DNA from: Rattus norvegicus
Lineage: Eukaryota > Chordata > Mammalia > Rodentia > Muridae
Assembly: GCF_036323735.1 (NCBI RefSeq)
Contig: NC_086022.1
Location: 71,492,702-71,556,701 of the forward strand
DNA: 64,000 nucleotides
Direction of reading: 5' to 3'
Positions 28,901-36,625 of the stretch are shown here, piece after piece. The notes below the pieces were generated by a model. It searched no databases, was not told the DNA's origin, and saw only the letters and a list, made by a program, of their open reading frames with translations. Numbering within the stretch: position 1 is the first letter of the stretch; each line of letters begins with the position of its first letter. The position numbers and the translations under genes were made by a program.

Positions 28901-31158
28901 ATAGTAGATGGCAGAATTGGATGGTGCTCTGAGAGAAGAAGTAAATAGCAAGATGCAAAGAACAAAAGATAATGGATGACACAAAGCATCTGAAAAGAAG
29001 TAAATTCAAAGTAAGGCAGACAGGATTAGGTAGGAAAAAAATTCCCTCGAGGCTGGAAGGAGGAAGACAGCTTGCAGATATGCTCAACAATCCAGGGCAG
29101 AGTGTTGAAGGAGACCCCAATTAGAGAATCGAGTTTTGCCATAAAACAGAAAAATCTTATTCTTAAGATGGTACTAAGAGTATCAGTTGCTAGAATTATA
29201 AATGAAAGCAAGATAGGAGGTGTGAAGGAAAATTACTTATTACAGGTTGTATAAAACCACAAGAGAATGCAAATAATTAATACCTGATGTGAACGAGCAA
29301 GGGAGAGATTGAGAGATAAATAAATGGGAAAAAAAGAAATAAACTCTAAGCCTTAGATGTAAAAGGAAAGAAAGAAAAACAAAAGAAAGGAAGGAAGAAA
29401 TAGAGAAAAGAAAGAAAGAAAAAAGAAAGAAGAAAGGAAGAAAGAAAAAGTGAGGAATGTGGTGGCTGAATCTACATAATAGGGAGGGAGTTTGCACTCC
29501 TAAGAAAAACTGCTCAAACTTTAGGTGTTTCTAAGATTGTTCTAGAATTATATAAATGACTGTTCAGTTTTTCTAATGCTTATTAGTTATAATAATCAGT
29601 CATGCTTTGTGATTCTATAAGAGTGCTTAGGAAATTATTATATAGCAGATAGGCAATAGAAACTCAGTTTTCCCAATATCTATAGGTTCCTAAAAGATAG
29701 AGCTATTTTCTCCACTCTAGTCTCTTCCATTCCCTATGGCGTTCAGTTCATTGTATCTGAACTGTCTTTACTGTATTCTATCCCTGGAAAATTTTATGTG
29801 ATACTCTTAGGGTTCTGTCATGTGGATGTTTTGTTTTTACTGTCCTCAGTGATGTACAACTCCTGAGGTGGGGTGGGGGTGGGGTACACTTCCTCTCTGA
29901 AGGCTCCTTCACCTTTCTGCCCTGGATTGTCAAGCATGTCTACAAAGTCTTCCTCCATCCTCAAATGAAATTTTTTTCATATGGCTAATCCTTCCTGCTC
30001 ATTTTGAATAGGCCTCTTCCTACTTTTTCAGATGTCTCTTCATCTCAGCCATTATCTTCTCCCCTTTGTATCTTGCTATAGATATTTTATCACATCTATC
30101 CAAATTGTTCCCACCTCTATTTTCCTGCCCCTGTACACAGTGTATACTGGCAGCGGGGTACAGACCGAACTCCATTGCAGTTTGTGAGAACATCAATCCA
30201 AAAACTGAAGAAATTGGCTGAAAGGACATGTATTTTGGCCTCTATCTATCTCTTTGGTTTTTGGTATATTGTCTGTGACAAAGTATACTCTCAATATACT
30301 GAGTGACGGAAATAACGAAGAAAGAAAGGACGCAACAAAGGAACGAAGGAAAGAATGAAGAAAGTGACTCCAAGTCAGAAGGTTCTTTATCTGAAAAATT
30401 AGAATGAGATACGTAAAGAGAGAGACTAGAGCTAAGCAGAAGGGAAGTAGTCTCAGAAGATAAATGTTGGATGACATTGGCACCTATAGGAACTGTTTTC
30501 TCCTAAAGACTGTTCTCTATCTATAGTAAATCTCTTAAGTATCTTGGGATCAAAGTGTCTCAGTAGATGAAAAAGCAACATCTCAAAATATCTTTCTTCA
30601 CATGAAGTTTCTGGACCTGTTATGACATTTATACCTCTTTCTTCTTGGAGGAAACCACAAGCTCCAGAAAGGACAAGTCCTCACCCCAGGAGTCAATTTC
30701 TGTGAGATCATAAATGGAAGATGTTAGGGGTCCTAATGACCACTGGATGTGCTTCCGTTTTTGCATCAGGTGTTGAAACATCTGGTGAAGCAAGAGAGCA
30801 TTTGAACGGTTAGTGTGTTAGATGATCTGGAGAACAGCTGTGGACCAAGTCATTTACACATGCTAGTGATGGGAAAGGTCACTAAGGAGAAACCTTAGGG
30901 ACGGGTTCTTACCACAGTGTTGCCTTCCACCCCAGCCAGCTTGAAGGGGGTGAGTCCTTGGTTGTTGGGCACAAGTTCCAGGGACTTCAGGTGGTCTCCC
31001 CCATCATGGGAGAGTAGCAGGTTGTACATCTGGCAGGCAAAGGTTTTGTTGGGCTGTAGGACAAGTATGTGTAGTACTGTATTTCCTGGGGAAGACAGAG
31101 GCTGCAATGTAACCATAGTACTATAGTTGAAGATTTCATCCTCTAACCTAAGGTTTGT

Positions 31159-31248
<90 letters not shown>

Positions 31249-34015
31249 CAGGATCCTCTCCTCATCCCAGCTCTTACCCAAGGAGTCCTGGGCCCGAATG
31301 TCAGCTCCATGCTCAATGAGCAGTCTAACAATCTCCTCACTACCCACACAGGCAGCAAAGGACAAAGGATGTTCTCCTGTGGACACAAAGAAATCCATTG
31401 CAGTAGAGAACATGATTAGATGATGAGAGGAACTTTTACCCTCCAGACCACAACTGCCTCCTCCTCCCACATCTCAGCTTGGGGTTTGGGATCAGTTGCC
31501 CAGCACAACCCAATGAAAAAAAGGTGATGGAGTGTTGTGGAGGGATTGGCCTTGGCCTCTGGTTCTAAGTCTTAAGTCCTAGAAGTATTAACCCCTCCCA
31601 ACTTCTTGAAACATGAAACCAAGGAAAGGCTCCTTCATAGCCTTATTAATTAATTAATTAATTAATTTATTTATTTATTTATTTATTGCGAAGCCCAGCT
31701 TTCCACCTCCCCTTTCTCTAAGCCTGCCCCTGGTTCTCACCATAGTAGATGAGGTTGTGGGAACTTCGATGGAAGGCAGAACCTGTAGCCCTGGCGGAGG
31801 CACTGGCTCCTCGGGCTAGCAGGGCACGGACCAGGTTCACATTCTGGTTCATAATTGCGATGTGCAGTGCAGTCTGACCTGGCCCAAAGAGAACTGTGAG
31901 CAACAGTTCTGTCTAGAATATCACAATCCAGCACCCCTTACAGAACTTCCCTGACAGTTCTTCAGACAAATTTCTGCTGTAGACAGGAGAATAGTCAGGA
32001 ATTAAGGATAGTTAATCCCTCAGACTCCTGGAACAATGTGTCTATACTTCCTTTATTTAGGGGTTGCTATACATATAATGATATTTAGGGGTTGCTATAC
32101 ATATAATGATATTTAGGGCTTGCTATACATATAATGATATAGAGGAGAGAGGGGGGAAGGGCAGAGAGAAACAGTTGGAACAATGAATGGTCTAAGGGAC
32201 TCTGCGAAGACTAAAGAGGAATAGGAAAAATGAAAAGCAAGCCATGGGAGCTAAAACCCAAGGTGTAGGGGTCTTGTACTTTTCTCAACTCTTGATGACC
32301 CTCCACCACTTCCTGAGCCTACCTTATACAAATATATTTTAGAAATGGTAGATCACCCACCCATGTTTAGCTTTAAGTTATTGTGAAGCCTCCTCACCTA
32401 CAAATGGCTCACACAGTGTAGACTCCGTGACCAAGTATGGAGCAGTCTCCATCAGCATTATAGCAGCATCCAGGTTGTCATAGAGGGCTGCTACATGCAG
32501 TGCTGTCTCCCCCAGAGCTCCTGGAATGGAGTAAGCCAAGAATACCAAACACTTGCAATTCTCCTTCAAGTGGGTCCTAGCTCCAGAAGCACCTCAGCAG
32601 TTTCTCCACGCAGCCATTTGCAAACACAAGTCTATCTCACTAATTCTGATCTCACCTCTTTGTCGGAAGTCACAGTTCTGGTCATGTTGAAGTCTCTTAA
32701 GTGTGCACATATCATTTTCCTTGGCTGCTCTAAGCAGTGGTGACTCCCAAATACTGGAGGAAGATGAGAAGAAGTCCAGTAGTGACCATCAGAGACAGGC
32801 CATGGTCAGAGGAGGCAGAACCATTCTTTATTATGATCATGATGTTTACAGTACAAAATAACAAATCAACTTTGTCTCTCTTGAGCTATTTGTTGGACTC
32901 AAGGGTTAATATGACCCTAGGACAAGAGCTTATTTTAAGGCTCCTAGGATTTCCCTTGTTGTCCCTCTCAAATTAATTTCTCCCATAAAATAAGGCTTGT
33001 GTGCACCCCAAGTCTTAGCTATAAATTGATCAGTAGATGGGACAGTTCTTCATATGTCTGAAGACAATGAACTTATATATATGTTTCAAATTATTCAAGA
33101 TGGATTTAACCTGAAAGCCTCATGTGTGTGGTCTATCCTCCAAAGTACCAGAAAGTCCTACACCAGCTGCCAATGGACAAAAACAACTAATAGTCCTATC
33201 CAGCTGTTGACATCTGTGAAGCACAAAACTGACCAGAATGGCTAGGTATCTCTGAAGGTACAATAGTGACATTCCTATCTTTGTAGTAATCAACAGCTGT
33301 CTAATTGAACTTAAGGTCCAATAAACAGGAAGGAACTCATGCCTGGTATAAAAAACATAACCAAGTACATGGGACTAGTGAGGATATGAATCTTAGAAGA
33401 CCTACCTCCACCAATTTGCTAGATGAGTATAATTCTTAACAATATTCTTATACTTGGCACCATACACACAAGTAAGTATAGCTCTCAATCATTAAAGAAG
33501 CTTCTCTTTATAGCAAATTAAGACTATTACAGAAATCCACAACTGGACACCATGCAGAGATCAATGAAGATGGGGTTACAAGCTCCACTGCATACATCTT
33601 CAACACTGTCATGATTTGTATATGCTCAGCCCAGGAAGTGGCACTATTAGAAGGTGTGGCCCTGTTGGAGTAGGTGTGGCCTTTTGGAGTAGGTGTGTAA
33701 CTGTGGGAGTGGGCTTATCCTAGCTGCCTGGAAGCCAGTTTTCTGCTACCTGACTTCAGATGAAGATGTAGAACTCTCAGCTCCTCCTGCATCATACCTG
33801 CCTGGATGTTGCCATGCTTCCACCTTGATTTTAATGGACTGAACCTCTGATCCTGTAAGCCAGCCCCAATTAAATGTCATTCTTATAAGAGTTGCCATGG
33901 TCATGGTGTCTCTTCACAGCAATAAAACGTTGACTAAGACATACTCCTACTCAGGAACATCACAGAAGAGAAGGCAGAAAGATTGCAGGAGGCTGAGGAC
34001 TAGAAAGTTGTATTC

Positions 34016-34067
<52 letters not shown>

Positions 34068-34305
34068 AAAACCATCAAAGAAAAAGAGATCATCAGTTTG
34101 AAGGGGTTAGGACTGGAGAGAAAAGGTGATGTAATTATATTTTAGCTAAAACATACAAAATTTAAAAATTAATTAATTAATGAAACCAACCAGAAGGGAT
34201 AGTTCTTGAGGAAGGAGAACCCAAGGCCTTCAGTGGGTTTTGGAGTATCCTCATGAAAAATTAAAAAAAGGACCTCAGCCTGGTGAACTTCATTTGAACC
34301 AAAAA

Positions 34306-34360
<55 letters not shown>

Positions 34361-36519
34361 ATGTGTCAGGAGCCTAAACGGTAGACAAGGAGCAGGAGGT
34401 GGTTGGAGGAGGATTGGGAGTAGAGGGAGATAAAAAGGAGGAAGAGGAGGAGAAGGAGATATTCCTGTCAGTTCTTCAGGCTCCCAGGCCAGCTAGACCT
34501 GTTCTCTGTAGCCAAGATGAGTTTGGAGACCAGACACTTGAAGGACTCAAACTAATTTTAGACCTTACCAATTCTGTGAAACTCATGACCTAGACTTAAT
34601 AGCTGTTAAACGCTGAGCCCTGGACTCTTACATTTGTCCCTACTCTAGTTCTCACCACTATTTTGGGTTGTTGAAATGCACTTCTCAGCTGTGAATAGAG
34701 TGTTTAGGGTACCTATAGGCCATGCAGTCTTCCCAGACTTAATCTTTAAACCTAAAATGCTAAATACTTTGTTTTCAACCAAAGAGACTTGAGCTCTGGG
34801 CTTCTCCGCTGGTTTCTCTTACAAAAGCCCCTGGGTGAACCTCTGATTTTGACTTTGCCTGGATCTAAATGGAATAGGAGATAAAGCTGAAGCCAGTTTT
34901 CCTAGAAAACATAATTTGGGCTTCTAAGGCAAACAGAAGTCTAGCAATTTGGTTGCCATAGGGAAAGCAGAGAAGAGAGCTTATGGTTATTTCTCTTTGA
35001 TTTCTCTAAGTCCCCAATTTTTCTCTTCCAGTTCATCTTGAGGCAATTGGAAGAAAGAGTGTGGTGGAACTTTATAGTTAAAGAAACATTTTATTCTGCA
35101 TAATGGTCCCAGGAGGCACATAACGAGCCAGAGTTCAGACCCTGTCCTATTTCATCTAAGCTCTTAGTCTCAGTTGAGCTTTGTGGCCCTGACCAGCTCA
35201 GAGTAACTAGGACTAGATTTCAGAGTTTACCCTTTGTGTTGAGCCTACTATATAAAGCTTTTGTCCAATACAACCCTTGACCCCACTGCACCTTTGCTGA
35301 GGAAAGTCCTGAGACCAAATGAACTCAAAGTCTACCCTAGTCCTGCTCTAATGCAAGGTGTGGAGAAACTGAAGTTCCCATTTCATAACCTAGGGTGGAG
35401 CTTTGTGAATAAACAGAGTACCTCAACAGTGAAAGGACTCAGAACAAATGGTAAATGCAAGCCTCCTTCACAATTATTAACACTTTCAAGCAGAACAAAC
35501 TGAACACTGAACCAAGCACAAGGCTCTTCTGAGCCCTGGCAGACATTCTGTCATCACCTCATTCCATGTTCTAGCCAGCTCTCAAGGTGAAGCAAACTCT
35601 ACAAATTCTGAAGCAGAAGCTCACCTGAGGGAGGATCTCTGGTCCCTTGCCTGGACAGTTTTTCCTACTTCGGGTTCAGAGTTCAGTCACAAATGATCTA
35701 TCTAGAGATGGATCAGCAACCCTACACTAAAGACGTTCAGTTATCTTAATGATCACTGACAAGCACCACAGTTAAAATGTAGAATTGAAGTTAGTACTCC
35801 AATCTCACCTGAACGGCCTTCAGCTAATCACCTGCAGGCATTATACAAACAAACAAACACATAAACAAAACCCTCCTCCCCTTGCCCAGGGAATCAACTG
35901 TCATTCTTCCTGATAAGGATTCCATGTTCCTTCTCTCAAGTCTGCTAAACAAAAGCCCCTCCAAAACCTGCAAGATATAGTCCCTTCCCCACACAAGCTA
36001 TTCCTCAACAACCTTCTTTTGCTTGGCCTCCCCACCAATGCACCAAGCTTATATCTGTCTCCTTAGAGCCCTTCTCTACCTCTTTCTTTGAGGCAGGAAG
36101 AGAAGTTTAACTCTCAGCGTCATTTGGGCTTTTACATCCATTTTCAAGATCTCCAGGTATACAAACCCATACTAGCTGGAGAAGTGTGCCACTTAGGCTG
36201 GAAGGGGTAAACACAGGCAAGAGCCTGGCATTGAGTTTGAGTATTTTCTCAGGGAAACAGGCTATATTCCAAAGGACTTAATAGAAGCCAGGGAAGAGGG
36301 AGGGAAGATGGGAGTGGGGAAGGGGATAACATTTGAAATGTAAATACATAAAAATATCCAAGAAAAAAAAAGAATCTGCGCAGTAGAATGGGCACCCCGA
36401 AGAGCCTACCTTTTCTGCTGTAGCATATGAAGCTGATCCACATGCTGGTTCCAGTCTTGTTCTCTGACCCACCAGTTGAGACGTTTCTGAAGTTGGATCC
36501 AAGGTTTTTTCACCCCCAT
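12886..36519 (-). CDS. Trpv5: Trpv5, epithelial Ca2+ channel (15 coding exons)
   Basis: TRPV5 is the apical Ca2+-selective channel of the distal nephron. Fifteen exons were joined by reading splice sites on the minus strand; all introns are GT-AG, all phases agree, and the total is 2172 nt (723 aa plus stop), the length I recall for rat TRPV5. Visible parts are an N-terminal helix region (1-36), ankyrin repeats (about 37-247), a linker (248-296), S1 (about 321-342) followed by an N-R-T glycosylation sequon at N351, S2 (379-396), S3 (420-438), S4 (445-470), S5 (484-505), the pore filter T-I-I-D-G-P-A-N-Y with the Ca2+-selecting Asp at 535, S6 (550-571), the S100A10-binding V-A-T-T-V motif (591-595) and a C-terminus ending Y-H-F. 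TRPV6 is excluded by the S-I-W-E-S junction and the C-terminus. Start: ATG 36517-36519. Stop: TGA 12886-12888. Confidence 0.97.
13441..13498. repeat. (GA)n microsatellite in Trpv5 intron 14
   Basis: 29 uninterrupted GA units after a G-rich stretch; a homopurine mirror tract. Confidence 0.95.
13902..14008 (-). CDS. Trpv5: Trpv5 coding exon 14
   Basis: Encodes residues 590-624: V-V-A-T-T-V-M-L-E-R-K-M-P-R-F-L-W-P-R-S. It includes the V-A-T-T-V S100A10/annexin-2 binding motif of TRPV5/6. The donor is TTACG|GTGAGT. Confidence 0.95.
14510..14775 (+). mobile_element. apparent CR1/L3 LINE fossil in Trpv5 intron 13
   Basis: 'atcaaatttgcctgtgacac' and 'aaagctgggagggatact' translate to K-F-A-C-D-T-K-L-G-G, close to the CR1 reverse transcriptase stretch K-F-A-D-D-T-K-L-G-G. 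Downstream 'aatgtgaagtcctac' and 'gggttacagttgactgtgc' follow CR1 order. Frame broken. Confidence 0.5.
15428..15503 (-). mobile_element. old ID/B4-type SINE fragment, minus orientation
   Basis: 'gggaactcaacttccagcct', 'catgctaggcaagcaagcc' and 'atatctctggcc' complement the tRNA-derived SINE head. Confidence 0.55.
16948..17216 (-). CDS. Trpv5: Trpv5 coding exon 13 (pore and S6)
   Basis: Encodes residues 500-589: end of S5, turret with T-E-D-P, pore helix F-S-T-F-E-L-F-L, filter T-I-I-D-G-P-A-N-Y with Asp535, S6 and the post-S6 helix G-D-T-H-W-R-V-A-Q-E-R-D-E-L-W-R-A-Q. The acceptor GAGCAG|CC was chosen because it restores the A-S-A-F-Y junction in frame. Confidence 0.95.
18874..18940 (-). CDS. 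Trpv5: Trpv5 coding exon 12 (S5)
   Basis: Short 67-bp exon for residues 478-499: M-I-F-G-D-L-L-R-F-C-W-L-M-A-M-V-I-L-G-F-A-S, the S4-S5 linker and most of S5. The acceptor is GGTAG and the donor TCTG|GTAATA. Confidence 0.95.
19126..19291 (-). CDS. Trpv5: Trpv5 coding exon 11 (S3-S4)
   Basis: Encodes residues 422-477: S3 (I-T-Y-A-S-L-V-L-L-I-M-V-M-R-L), then S4 (A-L-V-L-G-W-C-S-V-M-Y-F-S-R-G-F-Q-M-L-G-P-F) and the S4-S5 linker. As in TRPV channels generally, S4 lacks a regular Arg voltage-sensor ladder. Confidence 0.95.
19543..19619 (-). CDS. Trpv5: Trpv5 coding exon 10
   Basis: Encodes residues 397-421 and part of 422: I-P-D-I-F-R-V-G-A-S-R-Y-F-G-H, the S2-S3 region, running into the start of S3. 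Donor AT|GTGAGT. Confidence 0.95.
19727..19813 (-). CDS. Trpv5: Trpv5 coding exon 9 (S2)
   Basis: Encodes residues 368-396, E-A-Y-V-T-Y-Q then L-V-G-E-L-V-T-V-I-G-A-V-V-I-L-L-I-E (S2). Intron 8 (about 8.4 kb) is the largest of the gene; intron 9 is only 107 bp. Confidence 0.95.
20295..21090 (+). mobile_element. rodent L1 3' end in Trpv5 intron 8
   Basis: L1 3' landmarks: 'gagaggctctgccagagcc', 'gaggtttgcaaccccatag', 'ggctccagctgcatatgtag', a G-run cluster at 20956-20992, then A-rich tail. Mosaic; 20390-20590 is less certain. Confidence 0.75.
21335..21470 (+). repeat. MIR-like SINE fossil
   Basis: 'taagggttctcatttgtaag' and 'gatgaaaactctaatgctca' with 'ggatggtgtgaagattacag' follow the MIR 3' half. 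Confidence 0.5.
22060..22268 (+). mobile_element. URR1-type hAT element with 8-bp target duplication
   Basis: Body 22068-22260 runs from CAGTGGTTCTCAACC to TTGAGAACCTCTG, inverted termini. The flanks are gTCTAGAC and aTCTAGAC, 7 of 8 matching, as expected for hAT. Lies in Trpv5 intron 8. Confidence 0.85.
22871..22909. repeat. (CT)n microsatellite
   Basis: 19 CT units followed by a short TG-rich stretch. Confidence 0.95.
23876..24019 (-). mobile_element. B1 SINE, minus orientation
   Basis: 'tgagacaaggtcttaccatt', 'ggctggcctggaacacat' and 'gtctcaaattcctgggtgac' are the complement of B1. Preceded by a T/G-rich tail. Confidence 0.8.
25437..25555 (-). mobile_element. B1-type SINE fragment, minus orientation
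   Basis: 'cttactatgtagctcaggct' and 'gaccagaaactctcaatc' fit B1; diverged. Confidence 0.5.
27162..27206. repeat. (AT)-rich palindromic simple repeat
   Basis: 'catatatatatacatatata' type sequence, self-complementary. Confidence 0.8.
28190..28402 (-). CDS. Trpv5: Trpv5 coding exon 8 (S1 and first extracellular loop)
   Basis: Encodes residues 297-367. It contains the pre-S1 stretch K-E-L-V-S-L-K-W-K-K, hydrophobic S1, and the first extracellular loop with N-linked sequon N351-R-T. Family knowledge: this N-glycan is the one linked to klotho/sialidase control of surface retention. Confidence 0.95.
28545..29000. repeat. ancient LINE-2-like fossil in Trpv5 intron 7
   Basis: 'gtagaaagcaattgagaact', 'gagatagtccaatttgcatt' and flanks follow a decayed mammalian LINE-2-like pattern. 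The 154-codon minus-strand open frame here is not supported as a gene. Confidence 0.35.
29365..29450. repeat. purine-rich (GAAA)n-like tract
   Basis: Imperfect GAAA/GGAA repeats in Trpv5 intron 7. Confidence 0.8.
30635..30781 (-). CDS. Trpv5: Trpv5 coding exon 7
   Basis: Encodes residues 248-296, the linker after the ankyrin domain (M-F-Q-H-L-M-Q-K-R-K-H-I-Q-W, then Y-D-L-T-E-I-D-S). The donor is GAG|GTATAA. Confidence 0.95.
30913..31085 (-). CDS. Trpv5: Trpv5 coding exon 6
   Basis: Encodes residues 190-247: N-T-V-L-H-I-L-V-L-Q, then G-L-T-P-F-K-L-A-G-V-E-G-N-T-V, the last ankyrin repeats. The acceptor is CCCCAG and the donor GTG|GTAAGA. Confidence 0.95.
31160..31244. repeat. (CT)n tract filling Trpv5 intron 5
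   Basis: About 42 CT units with two TTT interruptions ((GA)n on the Trpv5 sense strand). It makes up nearly half of the 192-bp intron between exons 5 and 6. Confidence 0.95.
31278..31376 (-). CDS. Trpv5: Trpv5 coding exon 5
   Basis: Encodes residues 157-189, including H-P-L-S-F-A-A-C-V-G and L-L-I-E-H-G-A-D-I-R-A. The donor TTGG|GTAAGA lies about 35 bp before a long (GA)n tract (minus-strand sense). Confidence 0.95.
31644..31687. repeat. (TTAA)n(TTTA)n simple repeat
   Basis: TAAT units passing into TTTA units, Trpv5 intron 4. Confidence 0.9.
31741..31878 (-). CDS. Trpv5: Trpv5 coding exon 4
   Basis: Encodes residues 111-156, with ankyrin motifs G-Q-T-A-L-H-I-A-I and L-L-A-R-G-A-S-A-S-A-R-A. 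The donor is TATG|GTGAGA. Intron 3 holds a 28-bp tandem repeat. Confidence 0.95.
32055..32138. repeat. 28-bp tandem repeat, three copies
   Basis: Copies at 32055-32082, 32083-32110 and 32111-32138 begin ATTTAGGGGTTGCTATACAT; the third differs by one base. Trpv5 intron 3. Confidence 0.95.
32398..32520 (-). CDS. Trpv5: Trpv5 coding exon 3
   Basis: Encodes residues 70-110, including the ankyrin hallmark G-E-T-A-L-H-V-A-A-L-Y. The acceptor is TTCCAG and the donor GTAG|GTGAGG. Intron 2 is only 135 bp. Confidence 0.95.
32656..32753 (-). CDS. Trpv5: Trpv5 coding exon 2
   Basis: Encodes residues 37-69, starting I-W-E-S-P-L-L-R-A-A-K, the first ankyrin repeat. The acceptor is CTCCAG and the donor AGAG|GTGAGA. 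Intron 1 is about 3.7 kb and carries an LTR, an L1 3' end and microsatellites. Confidence 0.95.
33607..33941 (+). mobile_element. solo LTR-like rodent element in Trpv5 intron 1
   Basis: 335 bp starting TGTCATGATTTGTATATG and ending GACTAAGACA (TG...CA ends), with a late AATAAA. It is a common rodent interspersed repeat whose family name I cannot fix. No coding part. Confidence 0.6.
34019..34066. repeat. (TG)n microsatellite
   Basis: 24 TG units. Confidence 0.95.
34304..34362. repeat. (AAAT)n microsatellite
   Basis: About 14 AAAT units in Trpv5 intron 1. Confidence 0.95.
36287..36372 (+). mobile_element. truncated L1 3' end
   Basis: 'ggggaaggggataacatttg' and 'aaatgtaaatacataaaaat' with an A tail, the L1 3' terminus, just inside Trpv5 intron 1 and opposite to the gene. 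Confidence 0.7.
36410..36519 (-). CDS. Trpv5: Trpv5 coding exon 1
   Basis: Encodes residues 1-36 plus two bases of codon 37, beginning M-G-V-K-K-P-W. The donor AAAAG|GTAGGC joins AG to the first T of exon 2 to give Ser37. The region is rich in Trp and Gln, as expected for the pre-ankyrin helix. Confidence 0.95.
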
Positions 36520-36619
36520 GTCTTCATGCAAATACCAGCCACTTATTCGAATCTCATGGAAGGAGTCAGTCTAGGGTGACAGAAGCTGAGGAGTCTAGGT
36601 CTGCTAGGGTGAAGAAAGG

Positions 36620-36625
36620 TATATA
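36620..36625 (-). promoter_or_regulatory. Trpv5: candidate Trpv5 TATA box
   Basis: Minus-strand GGATATATACC lies about 100 bp upstream of the start codon. A TATA-directed start near 36590 would give a 5' UTR of about 70 nt. No CpG island is visible, which suits a tissue-restricted TATA promoter. The motif is seen; the promoter role is inferred. Confidence 0.4.

Larger units (their letters stand above)
33380..34140 (+). repeat. older rodent repeat split by the LTR
   Basis: 33380-33606 and 33942-34140 read as one repeat ('attacagaaatccacaactg', 'atacatcttcaacac', then 'gaacatcacagaagagaagg', 'gatgtaattatattttagc') interrupted by the 335-bp element and expanded by a (TG)n tract. Confidence 0.45.

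Noticed and set aside
28525..28989. 154-codon minus-strand open frame in Trpv5 intron 7
   Set aside because: Lies over an apparent ancient repeat; hydrophobic Cys/Leu-rich reading typical of antisense repeat DNA.
30895..31470. 191-codon minus-strand open frame with an Arg-Glu repeat
   Set aside because: It is Trpv5 exons 5 and 6 joined through the open intron 5; not a separate gene. Kept as a finding on intron retention.
32055..32138. CRISPR-like array
   Set aside because: Direct tandem copies without spacers in a mammalian intron.
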